From Alphaproteobacteria bacterium (GTDB lineage: Bacteria > Pseudomonadota > Alphaproteobacteria > CAAGCB01 > CAG-977): a stretch of DNA of 64,000 nt. The translations under genes and the position numbers were made by a program. Position 1 is the stretch's first letter. The number at the start of each line of letters is the position of its first letter. Under the pieces are notes generated by a model, which was not told the DNA's origin, searched no databases, and was given only the letters and a program-made list of their open reading frames with translations. The stretch lies in contig CAAGCB010000044.1 in assembly GCA_900768185.1 (NCBI GenBank), forward strand, positions 124,001-188,000, read 5' to 3'. This document shows positions 42,862 through 51,440 of the stretch, one piece after another.

Positions 42862-44697
42862 TTAACCGTTCGCCTGATCCAGCTGCGCGCGTTTGTTCGC
42901 GTCGCGTTTGCGCAGGTTCGTGTCCAAAATCGCTTTGCGCAGACGGAATGTTTTGGGCGTGACTTCCAGCAGTTCGTCGTCCTGAATATACGCCAAAGCT
43001 TCCTCCAAACTCATTTTGATGGGCGGAATCAGCTGAATGTTTTCGTCTTTTGCGGCGGCGCGAATGTTCGTCAGGTGTTTTGTTTTAATCGGGTTGACTT
43101 CGATGTCGTTCGACTTGGTGTGTTCGCCGACAATCATGCCTTCGTACACGTCCGCGCCCGGATCGATGAACATGGGACCGCGGTCTTCCAGTTTCCACAG
43201 CGCGTAAGCGACGGCGGTGCCGTTGTCGGTGGACACCAGAACGCCCGTGCGGCGACCCGGAATCGACCCCTTGTACGGTTCGTAGCTGTGGAACATTTTG
43301 TTCATCACGCCCGTACCGCAGGTGTCCGTCAAAAACTGCGAATGATAGCCGATAAGCGCGCGCGACGGGGCAAGGAACGTCAAGCGGGTTTTGTTGCCGC
43401 CCGACGGGCGCATGTCCGTCATTTCCGCGCGGCGTTCGCCCAAAGTCTGGCAAACCGTGCCGACGTACTGTTCATCGACGTCGATGACGACTTCTTCGAT
43501 CGGTTCAAGCGTTTTGCCCGAAACGGGGTCTTTCTGCATTAAAACGTGCGGGCGGCTGATGGACAGCTCGAAACCTTCGCGGCGCATCTGTTCGATCAAA
43601 ATGCCCAGCTGCAGTTCGCCGCGTCCCGCGACTTCGAACGCGTCGGTCGATCCCGTGCGCGAAATGCGCAGGGCGACGTTGCCTTCGGCTTCTTTCTGCA
43701 AACGGTCCCAGATGACGCGCGAGGTGACTTTGTCGCCTTCTTTGCCCGCCAAGGGCGACGTGTTGATCGAAAACGTCATCGCCAGCGTCGGCGGGTCGAT
43801 CGGTTGCGCGGGGATCGGCGTCGTGACCGACTGGTCGCACAGGGTATCCGCCACGGTCGCCTTGGTAAAGCCCGCCAGCGACACGATGTCGCCCGCTTCG
43901 GCTTCGTCGATGCCGGTGCGTTTCAACCCGCGGAAAGCCAGAATTTTACTGACGCGCGCGGTTTCGATGAGTTTTCCGGAACGGTCGAGCGCCTTGATAA
44001 ACGAATTGACTTTGACGGATCCGGAATGGATTTTGCCCGTCAGAATGCGTCCGACGAACGGATCGTTTTCGATCGTCGTCGCCAGCATGGTGAACGGCGC
44101 GTACGGGTCGCATTTGGGGGGCGGCACGAATTTCATGATGGCGTCGAACAGCGGTTCGATCGACGTGCGCGGATCTTTGTCCAGATCGTTGACCGCCCAG
44201 CCTTCGCGCCCCGAAGCGTACAAAACGGGGAAATCCAGCTGTTCGTCGGTCGCGTCCAGCGAAGCGAACAGGTCGAAGACCTCCTCGTACACTTCCTGCG
44301 GGCGGGCGTCGGCGCGATCGACCTTGTTGATCAGGACGATCGGTTTCAGTCCCAGCTTCAGCGCTTTGCTGACGACGAATTTCGTTTGCGGCAGGGGACC
44401 TTCGGCGGCGTCGACCAGAACGATGGCGGAATCCACCATGTCCAGAATGCGTTCGACTTCGCCGCCGAAATCCGCGTGCCCCGGCGTGTCGACGATATTG
44501 ATGCGCGTGCCTTTCCATTCGATGGACGTGCATTTCGCCAAAATCGTAATACCGCGTTCGCGTTCCAGATCGTTGGAATCCATAACGCGTTCGGCGACGA
44601 CCTGATTGTCGCGGAACGTGCCGCTTTGGCGCAGCATGGTGTCGACCAGAGTCGTTTTGCCGTGGTCAACGTGGGCGATAATTGCAATATTACGCAT
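42862..44697 (-). CDS. typA: Ribosome-associated GTPase TypA/BipA
   Basis: 611 residues. A translational GTPase that binds the ribosome and helps assembly and growth under stress. Seen: the P-loop AHVDHGKTTLVDT, DTPGHADFGGEVERIL, NKVDRADARP, domain II, and the C-terminal TypA-specific region (GTGVMNKMFHSYEPYKG). Transcribed from a consensus promoter (44749-44777), with GAAGAA before the ATG. Confidence 0.96.
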   Translation of the reverse strand: MRNIAIIAHVDHGKTTLVDTMLRQSGTFRDNQVVAERVMDSNDLERERGITILAKCTSIEWKGTRINIVDTPGHADFGGEVERILDMVDSAIVLVDAAEGPLPQTKFVVSKALKLGLKPIVLINKVDRADARPQEVYEEVFDLFASLDATDEQLDFPVLYASGREGWAVNDLDKDPRTSIEPLFDAIMKFVPPPKCDPYAPFTMLATTIENDPFVGRILTGKIHSGSVKVNSFIKALDRSGKLIETARVSKILAFRGLKRTGIDEAEAGDIVSLAGFTKATVADTLCDQSVTTPIPAQPIDPPTLAMTFSINTSPLAGKEGDKVTSRVIWDRLQKEAEGNVALRISRTGSTDAFEVAGRGELQLGILIEQMRREGFELSISRPHVLMQKDPVSGKTLEPIEEVVIDVDEQYVGTVCQTLGERRAEMTDMRPSGGNKTRLTFLAPSRALIGYHSQFLTDTCGTGVMNKMFHSYEPYKGSIPGRRTGVLVSTDNGTAVAYALWKLEDRGPMFIDPGADVYEGMIVGEHTKSNDIEVNPIKTKHLTNIRAAAKDENIQLIPPIKMSLEEALAYIQDDELLEVTPKTFRLRKAILDTNLRKRDANKRAQLDQANG

Positions 44698-44748
44698 GGC
44701 AGTTCTTCTTTTTAAATGTGTTAGAAACGTGTTTTCGACACAAATACG

Positions 44749-44777
44749 CTTTTAAAATCATCAAGCCCCGTTGTCAA
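44749..44777 (-). promoter_or_regulatory. Sigma70-type promoter of typA
   Basis: Minus strand TTGACA (44772-44777), 17-base spacer, TAAAAG (44749-44754), about 50 bases before the start. Confidence 0.6.
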
Positions 44778-44788
44778 TTACGCATCGC

Positions 44789-44817
44789 TTGAAAACGATT
44801 GTTTTTTTGATTAAAAT
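44789..44817 (+). promoter_or_regulatory. Sigma70-type promoter of the secreted paralogue pair
   Basis: TTGAAA (44789-44794), 17-base spacer, TAAAAT (44812-44817), 29 bases before the ATG at 44847. Divergent from the typA promoter. Confidence 0.65.
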
Positions 44818-44846
44818 GTCCCGCGAAACTTTGCAAGGAGGAAAAA

Positions 44847-45347
44847 ATGCCTTATCTGTTCGCGCTGATGCTGACTTTGTTCGCGTCGCCCTGTTTCGCG
44901 CAGACGTCGTCCTACACGACGAAAACGCCGTCCTACACCACAAAAACGCCGGCGGTTTATACGAAAAAAAACGCGGAAAACAAAGAAAAAACGGACGCTC
45001 AGCAAACCGTTAACCAAAAAATTCTGGATACCGTCGCGGCGGCGCTGAAAAAACGCATGCCGATTCAGGTGAACAAGGGAGTTACCTGGACGGACGTGTA
45101 CGGCAGGGGAAACGGTTTGCATTTCGTGTACAAGATGAGCTTTGATCTGACGGATTCGCCGCGCGATCAGGTTCAGATTTTCAAAGACGAGTATCAAAAG
45201 AAGTTTTGCCCCGAGGTCGCGCCGAAGTTTTGCCCGCTGTTCAAAGACGAGCTGTTCAAACGCGGCATTTCGCTGTATGTGCATTACTTCGATTCCGCCA
45301 GAAACGAACTGGTGACCTGCCGCACATCGTATTCGGACTGCAAATGA
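44847..45347 (+). CDS. Secreted cysteine-containing protein (paralogue A)
   Basis: 166 residues with a signal peptide (MPYLFALMLTLFASPCFAQ, cleavage near 19). A short repeat YTTKTPS/YTTKTPA follows, then a Lys/Glu linker and a domain shared with the next gene: NKGVTWTDVYGRGNG, FCPEVAPKFCP, GISLYVHYFDSA, and a C-terminal CRTSYSDCK. Four or five conserved cysteines suggest disulfides in the periplasm. Family not recognised. AAGGAGG precedes the ATG. Co-transcribed with the following paralogue. Confidence 0.75.
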   Translation: MPYLFALMLTLFASPCFAQTSSYTTKTPSYTTKTPAVYTKKNAENKEKTDAQQTVNQKILDTVAAALKKRMPIQVNKGVTWTDVYGRGNGLHFVYKMSFDLTDSPRDQVQIFKDEYQKKFCPEVAPKFCPLFKDELFKRGISLYVHYFDSARNELVTCRTSYSDCK

Positions 45348-45364
45348 CAAAGGGGTAAAGACGA

Positions 45365-45922
45365 ATGACAAAAGCTAAAAACGTAAGCCGCGTTTTAGCC
45401 GCGCTGTCGCTGGTCGCGACGCCGTGCCTGTCGGAAACGCTGACGGAACAGTTTGTCCGCATGGACGCCGACAAGGACGGCTATCTGTCCGAAATCGAGT
45501 TCATTACGGGCATGCAAAAAACGTCCGCGAACGAAAAGACCGCCGCGAAACCGGTGCCGGCGGCGTTGGGGCGCGTAAATTCCGATAAGAAAAAAATCGT
45601 CGCCGACATCGTCTCGCAGACAAAACCGATACTGCCGTATCAGGTGGAAAACGGCGTGACGTGGACGGACGTCTACGCCGAAAACGATAATGTTCATTAC
45701 GCGTACCGTCTGGATATGGATTTAAGCGCGCTGCCTGACGACGACGTCGGCAAATTGAAAAACATGATGGAACGGGAAGCTTGCGCGCAGGTGGTCGAAA
45801 AAATGTGTCCCGTCGTGAAAAACATTTTGCTGGTCAAAGGGATCGATCTGATCGCGCATTACAACGACGCCGGCGGGCAGGAAATTCTGAACTGCCGTCT
45901 GACGATGAAAGATTGTCCGTAA
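45365..45922 (+). CDS. Secreted EF-hand protein (paralogue B)
   Basis: 185 residues. Signal peptide (about 23 residues, ending CLSET), then a canonical EF-hand calcium loop DADKDGYLSEIEF near residue 34, with Asp/Asp/Asp/Glu ligands in place. The C-terminal domain matches paralogue A: ENGVTWTDVYAEND, CAQVVEKMCPVVK, GIDLIAHYNDAG, and a final CRLTMKDCP. It probably binds calcium in the periplasm; the shared domain is of unknown function. 17 bases separate it from paralogue A. Confidence 0.75.
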   Translation: MTKAKNVSRVLAALSLVATPCLSETLTEQFVRMDADKDGYLSEIEFITGMQKTSANEKTAAKPVPAALGRVNSDKKKIVADIVSQTKPILPYQVENGVTWTDVYAENDNVHYAYRLDMDLSALPDDDVGKLKNMMEREACAQVVEKMCPVVKNILLVKGIDLIAHYNDAGGQEILNCRLTMKDCP

Positions 45923-45937
45923 AGAACCGTTTAAAAC

Positions 45938-45968
45938 AAACGCCGCGGAATGAAAAACCGCGGCGTTT
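45938..45968. terminator. Bidirectional terminator
   Basis: AAACGCCGCGG (45938-45948) and CCGCGGCGTTT (45958-45968) form an 11-bp perfect stem with a nine-base loop between two convergent genes. Confidence 0.88.
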
Positions 45969-45974
45969 TCGTTG

Positions 45975-46982
45975 CTACGAAGCGTGGCTCAGCTTTCGGG
46001 ACATCAAATCCGTCAGCGATTGTTCCGGACGCGCGCCGTAATGCGAAATGATTTCAGCCGCCGCGAGCGCCCCCATTTGCAAACATTCGGAAACGGGGCG
46101 GTTTTGCGCCAGACCCGTCAGATAGCCCGCCGCGAACAAATCGCCGGCGCCCGTCGTGTCGATGACGCGGTTGATCGGTTCTGCGGGAATTTCATAGCGT
46201 TTTTCGCCGCAAATCGCGACCGCGCCCTTTGCTCCGCGCGTGACGACGACCGTTTCGCACAAAGTTTTGCATTTTTCAAACGCATCTTCGGCATCGTCCG
46301 TTCCGAACAGGGATTTGATTTCGTCTTCATTGCAGAACAAAATATCGATGCCGTTTTTAATCAGCTGCATAAAGCTGTCGCGGTGGCGGTTCACGCAGAA
46401 CGGATCGGACAGGGACAGCGACACTTTCCGGTTGTGTCTGTGCGCCAGTTCGACCGCGTAAGCCAACGCGTCTTTCGCTTCGGGTCTGTCCCATAAATAC
46501 CCTTCCATATAAACGATTTTCGTCTGTCGGATCAGTTCTTCGTCGATGTCTTTGCGCGACAGTTTCGAACACGCCCCCAAATAGGTGTTCATCGTGCGTT
46601 GGGCGTCAGGACTGACGATGACCATGCACCGCGCCGTCGGTCTTTCGTTTTCCAGACACGGCGTTGTGAAATGAACACCGGATTTGGTGATGTCTTCGCG
46701 GAACACCTCGCCCAAACGATCGTCGGCGACTTTACCGATAAAAGCCGGTTTTCCCCCCATCGCCGCGATTCCGACCGCGGTGTTCGCGGCGGATCCGCCC
46801 GAACATTCGACGCCGTTGTCGGCAATATGTCCGTAAATTTGTTCCGCCAGATCGGCGTCAATCAGGGTCATCATGCCTTTGGGCATATTGTGTCGCGTCA
46901 GAAATTCGTCGTCCATGTTGGCCAGCACGTCAACCATGGCGTTTCCGATCGCCACGACGTCAAAACGTGTCAGAGCGTTCAT
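45975..46982 (-). CDS. PfkB-family kinase, adenosine kinase-like
   Basis: 335 residues starting ATG 46982, with GGAGG before it. PfkB ribokinase-superfamily marks: an N-terminal DVVAIGNAMVDVLA, GGSAANTAVGIAAMGG, and the C-terminal DTTGAGDLFAAGYL with the catalytic Asp. Alphaproteobacterial homologues are usually annotated adenosine kinase; substrate specificity cannot be read from the motifs. A purine link to the adenosine deaminase gene at the window start is possible but the two are 45 kb apart. Confidence 0.85.
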   Translation of the reverse strand: MNALTRFDVVAIGNAMVDVLANMDDEFLTRHNMPKGMMTLIDADLAEQIYGHIADNGVECSGGSAANTAVGIAAMGGKPAFIGKVADDRLGEVFREDITKSGVHFTTPCLENERPTARCMVIVSPDAQRTMNTYLGACSKLSRKDIDEELIRQTKIVYMEGYLWDRPEAKDALAYAVELAHRHNRKVSLSLSDPFCVNRHRDSFMQLIKNGIDILFCNEDEIKSLFGTDDAEDAFEKCKTLCETVVVTRGAKGAVAICGEKRYEIPAEPINRVIDTTGAGDLFAAGYLTGLAQNRPVSECLQMGALAAAEIISHYGARPEQSLTDLMSRKLSHAS

Positions 46983-47018
46983 ATAAGACCTCCGTATGGG
47001 GTTAAAAGATATTTTTGC

Positions 47019-47046
47019 AGTATAAAGGAACTTACAATTCAAACAA
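47019..47046 (-). promoter_or_regulatory. Promoter of the PfkB kinase gene
   Basis: Minus strand TTGTTT (47041-47046), 16-base spacer, TATACT (47019-47024), 36 bases before the start. Confidence 0.5.
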
Positions 47047-47060
47047 GAGTCTGCTACAAA
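47032..47060 (+). promoter_or_regulatory. Possible promoter of the EI24 operon
   Basis: TTACAA (47032-47037), 17-base spacer, TACAAA (47055-47060), overlapping the divergent kinase promoter. Confidence 0.35.
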
Positions 47061-47088
47061 AAAAGCGGACTTTTTTGGAGGATACGCC

Positions 47089-47772
47089 GTGCTGACAGAA
47101 CTGAAAGAAGCGATAAAAGATATATTTTCAAATAAATTCAAATGGTTGATCGTTTTCAGCATCGTTGCGACCGTTTTGATTTTTATCGTTTTGTTCGCAT
47201 TGTTCGCTTTCGCGCTGTCGGCGGCGGATTCGCCGGACGCGGGGATTATGGTGAAAACGGCAAAAATCCTAGGATATCTGGCGTTTTTCATTATGTCTTT
47301 GATGCTGTTTCCCGCCGTCGCGACGGCGGTTTCGGGATTTTTTGTCGATTCGGTTGTTGAAAAGGCGGCGCGCGAAAGCGACAAAACGACTCTGCGCGAC
47401 GTGCCGCTGTCGGAAAGTCTGATCCTGTCGGGAATCGGGGCGATTAAAGGCGCGGGCGTATCGCTGGCTTTGATTCCCGTGTCTTTGCTGGCGGGGCTGA
47501 TCCCCGTCGTCAATCTGGTGCCGGCTGTGCTGTATTACGGGTTGAACGGGCGGCTTTTGGCGCGAGAATACTTTTATGCCGTCGCGTTACGCTATATGGA
47601 AAGAAAAGACGCGGACGCCTTGTTCAACCGCTATGCGCCGTATTGGACGCGCGCGGGGGTGGTGATCGCGGTGCTGATGACCGTTCCCGTCGTCAACACG
47701 GTGTCGCCGTTGGTCGCCGTCGCGTTTATGCGGCGTTTGTTTTTAATAAAACGTCCGGAGAACGCGAAATGA
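47089..47772 (+). CDS. EI24/CysZ-like membrane protein
   Basis: 227 residues, four to five helices, EI24 domain (CysZ-like). Seen: an N-terminal FSNKFKWLIVFSIV, a hairpin helix LFPAVATAVSGFFVDSVVE, and SLALIPVSLLAGLIPVVNLV near residue 130, typical of the family. Some relatives take up sulfate; many alphaproteobacterial copies have no assigned substrate. GTG start at 47089 with TTGGAGG eight bases before. Overlaps the next gene by ATGA. Confidence 0.82.
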   Translation: MLTELKEAIKDIFSNKFKWLIVFSIVATVLIFIVLFALFAFALSAADSPDAGIMVKTAKILGYLAFFIMSLMLFPAVATAVSGFFVDSVVEKAARESDKTTLRDVPLSESLILSGIGAIKGAGVSLALIPVSLLAGLIPVVNLVPAVLYYGLNGRLLAREYFYAVALRYMERKDADALFNRYAPYWTRAGVVIAVLMTVPVVNTVSPLVAVAFMRRLFLIKRPENAK

Positions 47773-48179
47773 TCAAAGCTTTTATTTTAACGCTGTTTTT
47801 GGGGGCGTGCGTTCATGCCGCGCCGCGCTCTTTACCGCCGGATCGGGCGGAACAAAAGCAAGCCGATGTCGCCGCGGCGGAAAGCGTCCCCGCGCCGGAA
47901 CCGCCGAAACCCGTGCGGACGGGACGTCAAGATCCGATGCTGCGCGCGAATTACGTTCAAACCGTATTGGGAAAGCCGACGCTGAAACGCCGTGAAGCTC
48001 CGTCCGAAGTCTGGGTGTACGCGCAGGAGGAATGCGTGCTGTTCATTTATTTGGACGAACGGCAGGCGACCGAAGACGGCGGCGCGCTGGTGCGGCACAT
48101 GGAAATCGGAACGCCGACGTTTCAGGCAAAGCGGAAAGATCCCGTTCCCTGTCTGAAATCCGCCGCGATGTTGAGGTGA
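47769..48179 (+). CDS. Small lipoprotein-like protein
   Basis: 136 residues. N-terminus MIKAFILTLFLGACVHA includes LGAC, a lipobox-like site with Cys at residue 14. After a Pro/Ala-rich stretch a short domain reads YVQTVLGKPTLKRREAPSEV then WVYAQEECVLFIYLD, resembling the OmlA/SmpA (BamE-like) fold in outline. It is translationally coupled to the EI24 gene (ATGA) and followed four bases later by a PAP2 phosphatase. Function unknown. Confidence 0.65.
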   Translation: MIKAFILTLFLGACVHAAPRSLPPDRAEQKQADVAAAESVPAPEPPKPVRTGRQDPMLRANYVQTVLGKPTLKRREAPSEVWVYAQEECVLFIYLDERQATEDGGALVRHMEIGTPTFQAKRKDPVPCLKSAAMLR

Positions 48180-48183
48180 CGTC

Positions 48184-48720
48184 ATGACTTTCGATGTTTT
48201 TTCTTCCCTTGACGCGGCGGTTTTCGACGCGCTGTCGTCTTTGCGAACACCGTTTTTCGACGCGGTGATGTCGCGCGTAACGGCGTCGGGCGACGCGGGG
48301 GCGGTGTGGCTGGTTTTGGGAATGGGATTGTCCTGTTTTTCAAAAACGCGGACAACGGGTGTGCTGGTGCTGATCGCCGTGGCGGCGACGTTCATCGTGT
48401 CCACGCTGGGATTCAAACATTTGTTCGCTCGTCCGCGTCCGTGCGTTCTTTTCCCGAACGCCGTGCCGTTCTATCCCTGTCCGTCGGGCTATTCGTTTCC
48501 GTCGGGGCATACGGTTTCATCGTTCGCCGCCGCGGGGGTATTGTTGTTCCGCCGCGTCAAAGGTCGTTTCGCCGCATTGGTTTGGGCGGTGTTGATCGGT
48601 TTTTCCAGAATATACCTGAACGCCCATTATTTTACGGACGTTCTGACCGGCTGTTTGCTGGGACTGGGCGCGGCGTGGCTGACGGTTCGTCCGCATGCGA
48701 TGAAAAAGGCGGAATTTTAA
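48184..48720 (+). CDS. PAP2-family membrane phosphatase
   Basis: 178 residues with about five helices. The three PAP2 signatures are present: KHLFARPRPC, PSGYSFPSGHTVSS and SRIYLNAHYFTDVLTG, with the catalytic His in each of the last two. The active site faces the periplasm. Likely substrates are lipid phosphates, such as undecaprenyl pyrophosphate or phosphatidate. Co-transcribed with EI24 and the lipoprotein; the stop lies inside a terminator. Confidence 0.9.
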   Translation: MTFDVFSSLDAAVFDALSSLRTPFFDAVMSRVTASGDAGAVWLVLGMGLSCFSKTRTTGVLVLIAVAATFIVSTLGFKHLFARPRPCVLFPNAVPFYPCPSGYSFPSGHTVSSFAAAGVLLFRRVKGRFAALVWAVLIGFSRIYLNAHYFTDVLTGCLLGLGAAWLTVRPHAMKKAEF

Positions 48721-48730
48721 TTCCGCCTTT
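48705..48730. terminator. Terminator over the PAP2 stop codon
   Basis: AAAGGCGGAATT (48705-48716) pairs with AATTCCGCCTTT (48719-48730) with only TT between. It contains the PAP2 stop codon and also serves the convergent trxA. Confidence 0.85.
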
Positions 48731-48749
48731 GTCGGTTTAACGGGACATC

Positions 48750-49067
48750 TCAGCCCAGCTGTTCGTTCAGCCAAGCCGTCAGTTTCGATTTCGTCATCGC
48801 GCCCGTGTGCGTCGCGACCGCTTCGCCGTTTTTGAACATGATCAGTGTCGGAATGCCGCGCACGCCGAAATTCGTCGGCGTTTCGGGGGAATCGTCAATG
48901 TTCATTTTGACGACTTTCAGCTTGCCGTTCAGTTCGTTGGACACTTCTTCCAGAACGGGGGTCAGCTGGCGGCAGGGGGAACACCATTCGGCAAAGAAAT
49001 CGACCAGAACGGGAACGTCCGAATTTTGGATTTCCGCGGCGAATTCGCCGTCGTTGATAACTTTCAT
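48750..49067 (-). CDS. trxA: Thioredoxin
   Basis: 105 residues. A general protein disulfide reductase. The active site is WCSPC (WCGPC in most thioredoxins), preceded by VLVDFFAEW and followed by GVRGIPTLIMFKNGE with the cis-Pro. The Gly to Ser change is a tolerated variant. AAGG precedes the ATG. Its own consensus promoter lies upstream. Confidence 0.93.
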   Translation of the reverse strand: MKVINDGEFAAEIQNSDVPVLVDFFAEWCSPCRQLTPVLEEVSNELNGKLKVVKMNIDDSPETPTNFGVRGIPTLIMFKNGEAVATHTGAMTKSKLTAWLNEQLG

Positions 49068-49102
49068 CGTTTTACCTTTCCGTAAAAATTTTTATAAAAT
49101 CC

Positions 49103-49131
49103 TATATAATGGGGTTTCGTCCGCCGGTCAA
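49103..49131 (-). promoter_or_regulatory. Sigma70-type promoter of trxA
   Basis: Minus strand TTGACC (49126-49131), 17-base spacer, TATATA (49103-49108), 36 bases before the start. Confidence 0.65.
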
Positions 49132-49160
49132 TACACTATTTTGTTCGGTAAGGGGATAAA

Positions 49161-49186
49161 AAAACACCCCCGCGCGGGGGTGTTTT
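49161..49186. terminator. 26-base perfect palindrome, terminator of lpoB operon
   Basis: The two 13-base halves are perfect inverses with no spacer; the GC-rich core (CACCCCCGC) flanked by A and T runs works as a terminator on either strand. It sits 16 bases past the stop of lpoB. Confidence 0.88.
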
Positions 49187-49202
49187 CCGTTTCGACGAAC
49201 GC

Positions 49203-49817
49203 TTACCAGCCAAAGCCGCCGCGTTTCGAGTATTTGGACGCTTTCGTACGCATGCGGGTGACTTCTTCGCCCGATTCGATGTCGGTAAAGCGCAGATTGA
49301 CCGTGTATTCCTTGATTGTTTTGCCTTTCAAGGTTTTCGGGTTCATGCGCACCGCGCCGAAAATCAACAGTTCGGCGCCGGTTTGTTTGCCGATTTTGCG
49401 AATGTCGGACTGTTTGACCATGCCTTCGTTCTGATACTGGATTTCTTTCAGAATGCGATCGCGCGCGGCGGCGTCGATCAGACGGAATTCGCCCGTTTCG
49501 GACATTTGCGTCAGCAGTTCGTCGTTCATGTCGTCGATGGGGAAATACGCTTCCGATGTTTCGTTTTGGACTTCGGCGATGAACAGTTTGGGACGATGCC
49601 CCAGCTGATTCATGTACTGGCGGAAACCGCGGTTGGTGTCCAGCTGTTTCATGATTTCGTTGACGGCGTTTTCCGTGTCGGTCAGCAACCATTCGTCCGT
49701 GATTTCCATCGCTTTTTCATCGCCTTCCGCCGTGGAGAGGCGTTCCGCCTTGAAGCCGGCGCACCCCTGCAAAGTCATGGCGGCGACGGTCATCAGCGCG
49801 ATAAAAGTTTTTTTCAT
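49203..49817 (-). CDS. lpoB: Penicillin-binding-protein activator LpoB-like lipoprotein
   Basis: 204 residues. Lipobox LQGCAG with Cys near residue 19. The mature domain follows the LpoB pattern: an initial DEWLLTDTENAVNEIM helix, LFIAEVQNETSEAYFPIDDM, FRLIDAAARDRIL, and GAELLIFGAVRM. In enterobacteria LpoB is anchored in the outer membrane and activates the peptidoglycan synthase PBP1b. Last gene of a four-lipoprotein operon. Confidence 0.88.
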   Translation of the reverse strand: MKKTFIALMTVAAMTLQGCAGFKAERLSTAEGDEKAMEITDEWLLTDTENAVNEIMKQLDTNRGFRQYMNQLGHRPKLFIAEVQNETSEAYFPIDDMNDELLTQMSETGEFRLIDAAARDRILKEIQYQNEGMVKQSDIRKIGKQTGAELLIFGAVRMNPKTLKGKTIKEYTVNLRFTDIESGEEVTRMRTKASKYSKRGGFGW

Positions 49818-49829
49818 GGCTCTTTTCCT

Positions 49830-50783
49830 TTAAAAGTACAGATTCAAGATATTTTCTTTCAGATAGTCTTTCAGCGACAGAATCGCTTTTGAATACGCCT
49901 GATTTTCGTTCAATCCCGATTCCGTGAACGTTGTCGCCAGCCGTTCGACGTCAACGCCGTTTTTGTCGGGCGCGGACAAAACAAAATGGTAATCGTATTT
50001 CACAAAGCCGTCGACTTTTAAAAACTGCCGCTCCGCTGTCATGGAAACGTGAACGACGGGCGTTTTTTCGGTCGGAACGGTCGCGAACGTGTAGCCGTTT
50101 TCCGTCATCACGCCGCGCACGGTCTGAACAAACGACGGTTTTGATCCCGCTTTGGGCGACAGATAGACGTGCCGTTTTCCGACGCGCGCTTTTTTATTAC
50201 CGTACACTTGGTCGTAACTGACGGATTCGGGGATCGATTCGCCCGCCAGCGTGATGTAACGCTGGTTCAATCCGCGCCGTTTTTCGTACAGTTTTTCCAA
50301 ACGGACGGCTGCGGCGGGGGATTCGTCCTGCAGCAGGGCGGTCATTTTTTCGTCCAGATCGTCGATTTCCTCGCGCGTGATGCGGGCGGCTTTGTTTTTA
50401 TCCAGTGTCGCCAAAGCGTAGAATTTTCCGTTATCCTTGAAGGTTTCGCGGATTTCCGTGGCGTTCAGCATCACATCGGACGTTTCGGAAACAAAGTCGC
50501 GCATTTCGGACGACACGTCGTCGTTTTTAACGCGCGTGTCGCTTTCGAACGACGATTTGATGCGGGCTTGAAACACTTTCGCCAAGCCGTTGCGGGCGTC
50601 CGCTTTCGCCAAAGCGAAATTGGACGCCGTTCCGACGGCGCAGAGTTCGTCCGCGGAACACGACGCGTAAGGGCTGTTCACCCATGCGGGCAATTCCGTT
50701 TTAACCGTTTTGTCCGCGGCGCAAGCCGTCAGGGCGAACAGGAAAAAAAAGCCGCCGATTGTTAAAAACAACCGTTTCATCAT
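49830..50783 (-). CDS. LPP20-family lipoprotein
   Basis: 317 residues. Signal peptide with lipobox ALTACAA (Cys near residue 21). LPAWVNSPYASCSADELCAVG then AKADARNGLAKVFQARIKSS is the LPP20 signature (P-x-W followed by a ready-to-fold A-x-x-A repeat). LPP20 proteins are outer-membrane lipoproteins found near LpoB and COG3014 genes; no function is established. It lies 12 bases upstream of lpoB. Confidence 0.82.
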   Translation of the reverse strand: MMKRLFLTIGGFFFLFALTACAADKTVKTELPAWVNSPYASCSADELCAVGTASNFALAKADARNGLAKVFQARIKSSFESDTRVKNDDVSSEMRDFVSETSDVMLNATEIRETFKDNGKFYALATLDKNKAARITREEIDDLDEKMTALLQDESPAAAVRLEKLYEKRRGLNQRYITLAGESIPESVSYDQVYGNKKARVGKRHVYLSPKAGSKPSFVQTVRGVMTENGYTFATVPTEKTPVVHVSMTAERQFLKVDGFVKYDYHFVLSAPDKNGVDVERLATTFTESGLNENQAYSKAILSLKDYLKENILNLYF

Positions 50784-50798
50784 AAAGCGTTTCCTTTA

Positions 50799-51401
50799 TC
50801 AATCTTCGGATTTCAGTTCGGCGACATAGTTGTCTACCGCGGCGTTGACGTCTTTTTTGTCTTTCTCGCTCAGTCCCCGAATCGTTTTGGCTTTGTACAT
50901 TTCCAGAGCTTCGATCAAAGCGGATTTTTTGATTTTGACGGCGACGTCGCATTTATAGCCGACATAATCTTTCGCGGCGCCCAGCTGTTTTTGATACGAA
51001 CGTTTTTCCCAATACGTTTCCGCGACGACGACGCCGTGCAGATTCGTGTCGACGATCTGTTGCAGTTTGTCTTTCATTTTGATGTCAGCGGTTTCGCCGG
51101 TGGCTTTTCTGGATTCTTCAAACTGCGCGGCGATTTCCTGCGCGACTTCGGCGGCGATTTTCCGCGTGGCGTTGGCTTCGGCGGAACGCAGGCAGGTGCG
51201 TTCTTCGGGCGCGACGGCGTTGGCGACGTAATAGCGGTTGGTCTTGCGTTCGGACGACGAATCGATTTTCGCCGTTTTGGACTGCGTCGTCCAGAACGGT
51301 TTTGACGATTCGGACGCGTCCGTCACCGTGTAATCGGGTTTGAAACTGGAACATGCCGCCAGCAGACAAACGGCGGAAACGGTCAGGATTTGTTTTTTCA
51401 T
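50799..51401 (-). CDS. LPP20-like lipoprotein
   Basis: 200 residues. Lipobox LLAACSS with Cys near residue 17. The mature part opens with KPDYTVTDASESSKPFW and a region CLRSAEANATRKIAAEVAQEI that resembles the LPP20 repeat, then VVVAETYWEKRSYQKQLGAAKDYVG, a typical segment of this family. Third gene of the envelope operon, 15 bases before the larger LPP20 gene. Function unknown. Confidence 0.75.
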   Translation of the reverse strand: MKKQILTVSAVCLLAACSSFKPDYTVTDASESSKPFWTTQSKTAKIDSSSERKTNRYYVANAVAPEERTCLRSAEANATRKIAAEVAQEIAAQFEESRKATGETADIKMKDKLQQIVDTNLHGVVVAETYWEKRSYQKQLGAAKDYVGYKCDVAVKIKKSALIEALEMYKAKTIRGLSEKDKKDVNAAVDNYVAELKSED

Positions 51402-51440
51402 AGATGGTTCTCCTTTGGTTTGAATAAAATTTTCCTATTG

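Noticed and set aside
46983..47513. Extension of the PfkB kinase frame upstream of 46982
   Set aside because: It would run antisense through the EI24 gene; GGAGG and the family start at 46982 fit better.
48750..49067. WCSPC active site in thioredoxin as a sign of a different oxidoreductase
   Set aside because: All other residues fit TrxA, and Gly to Ser at this position is known in thioredoxins.
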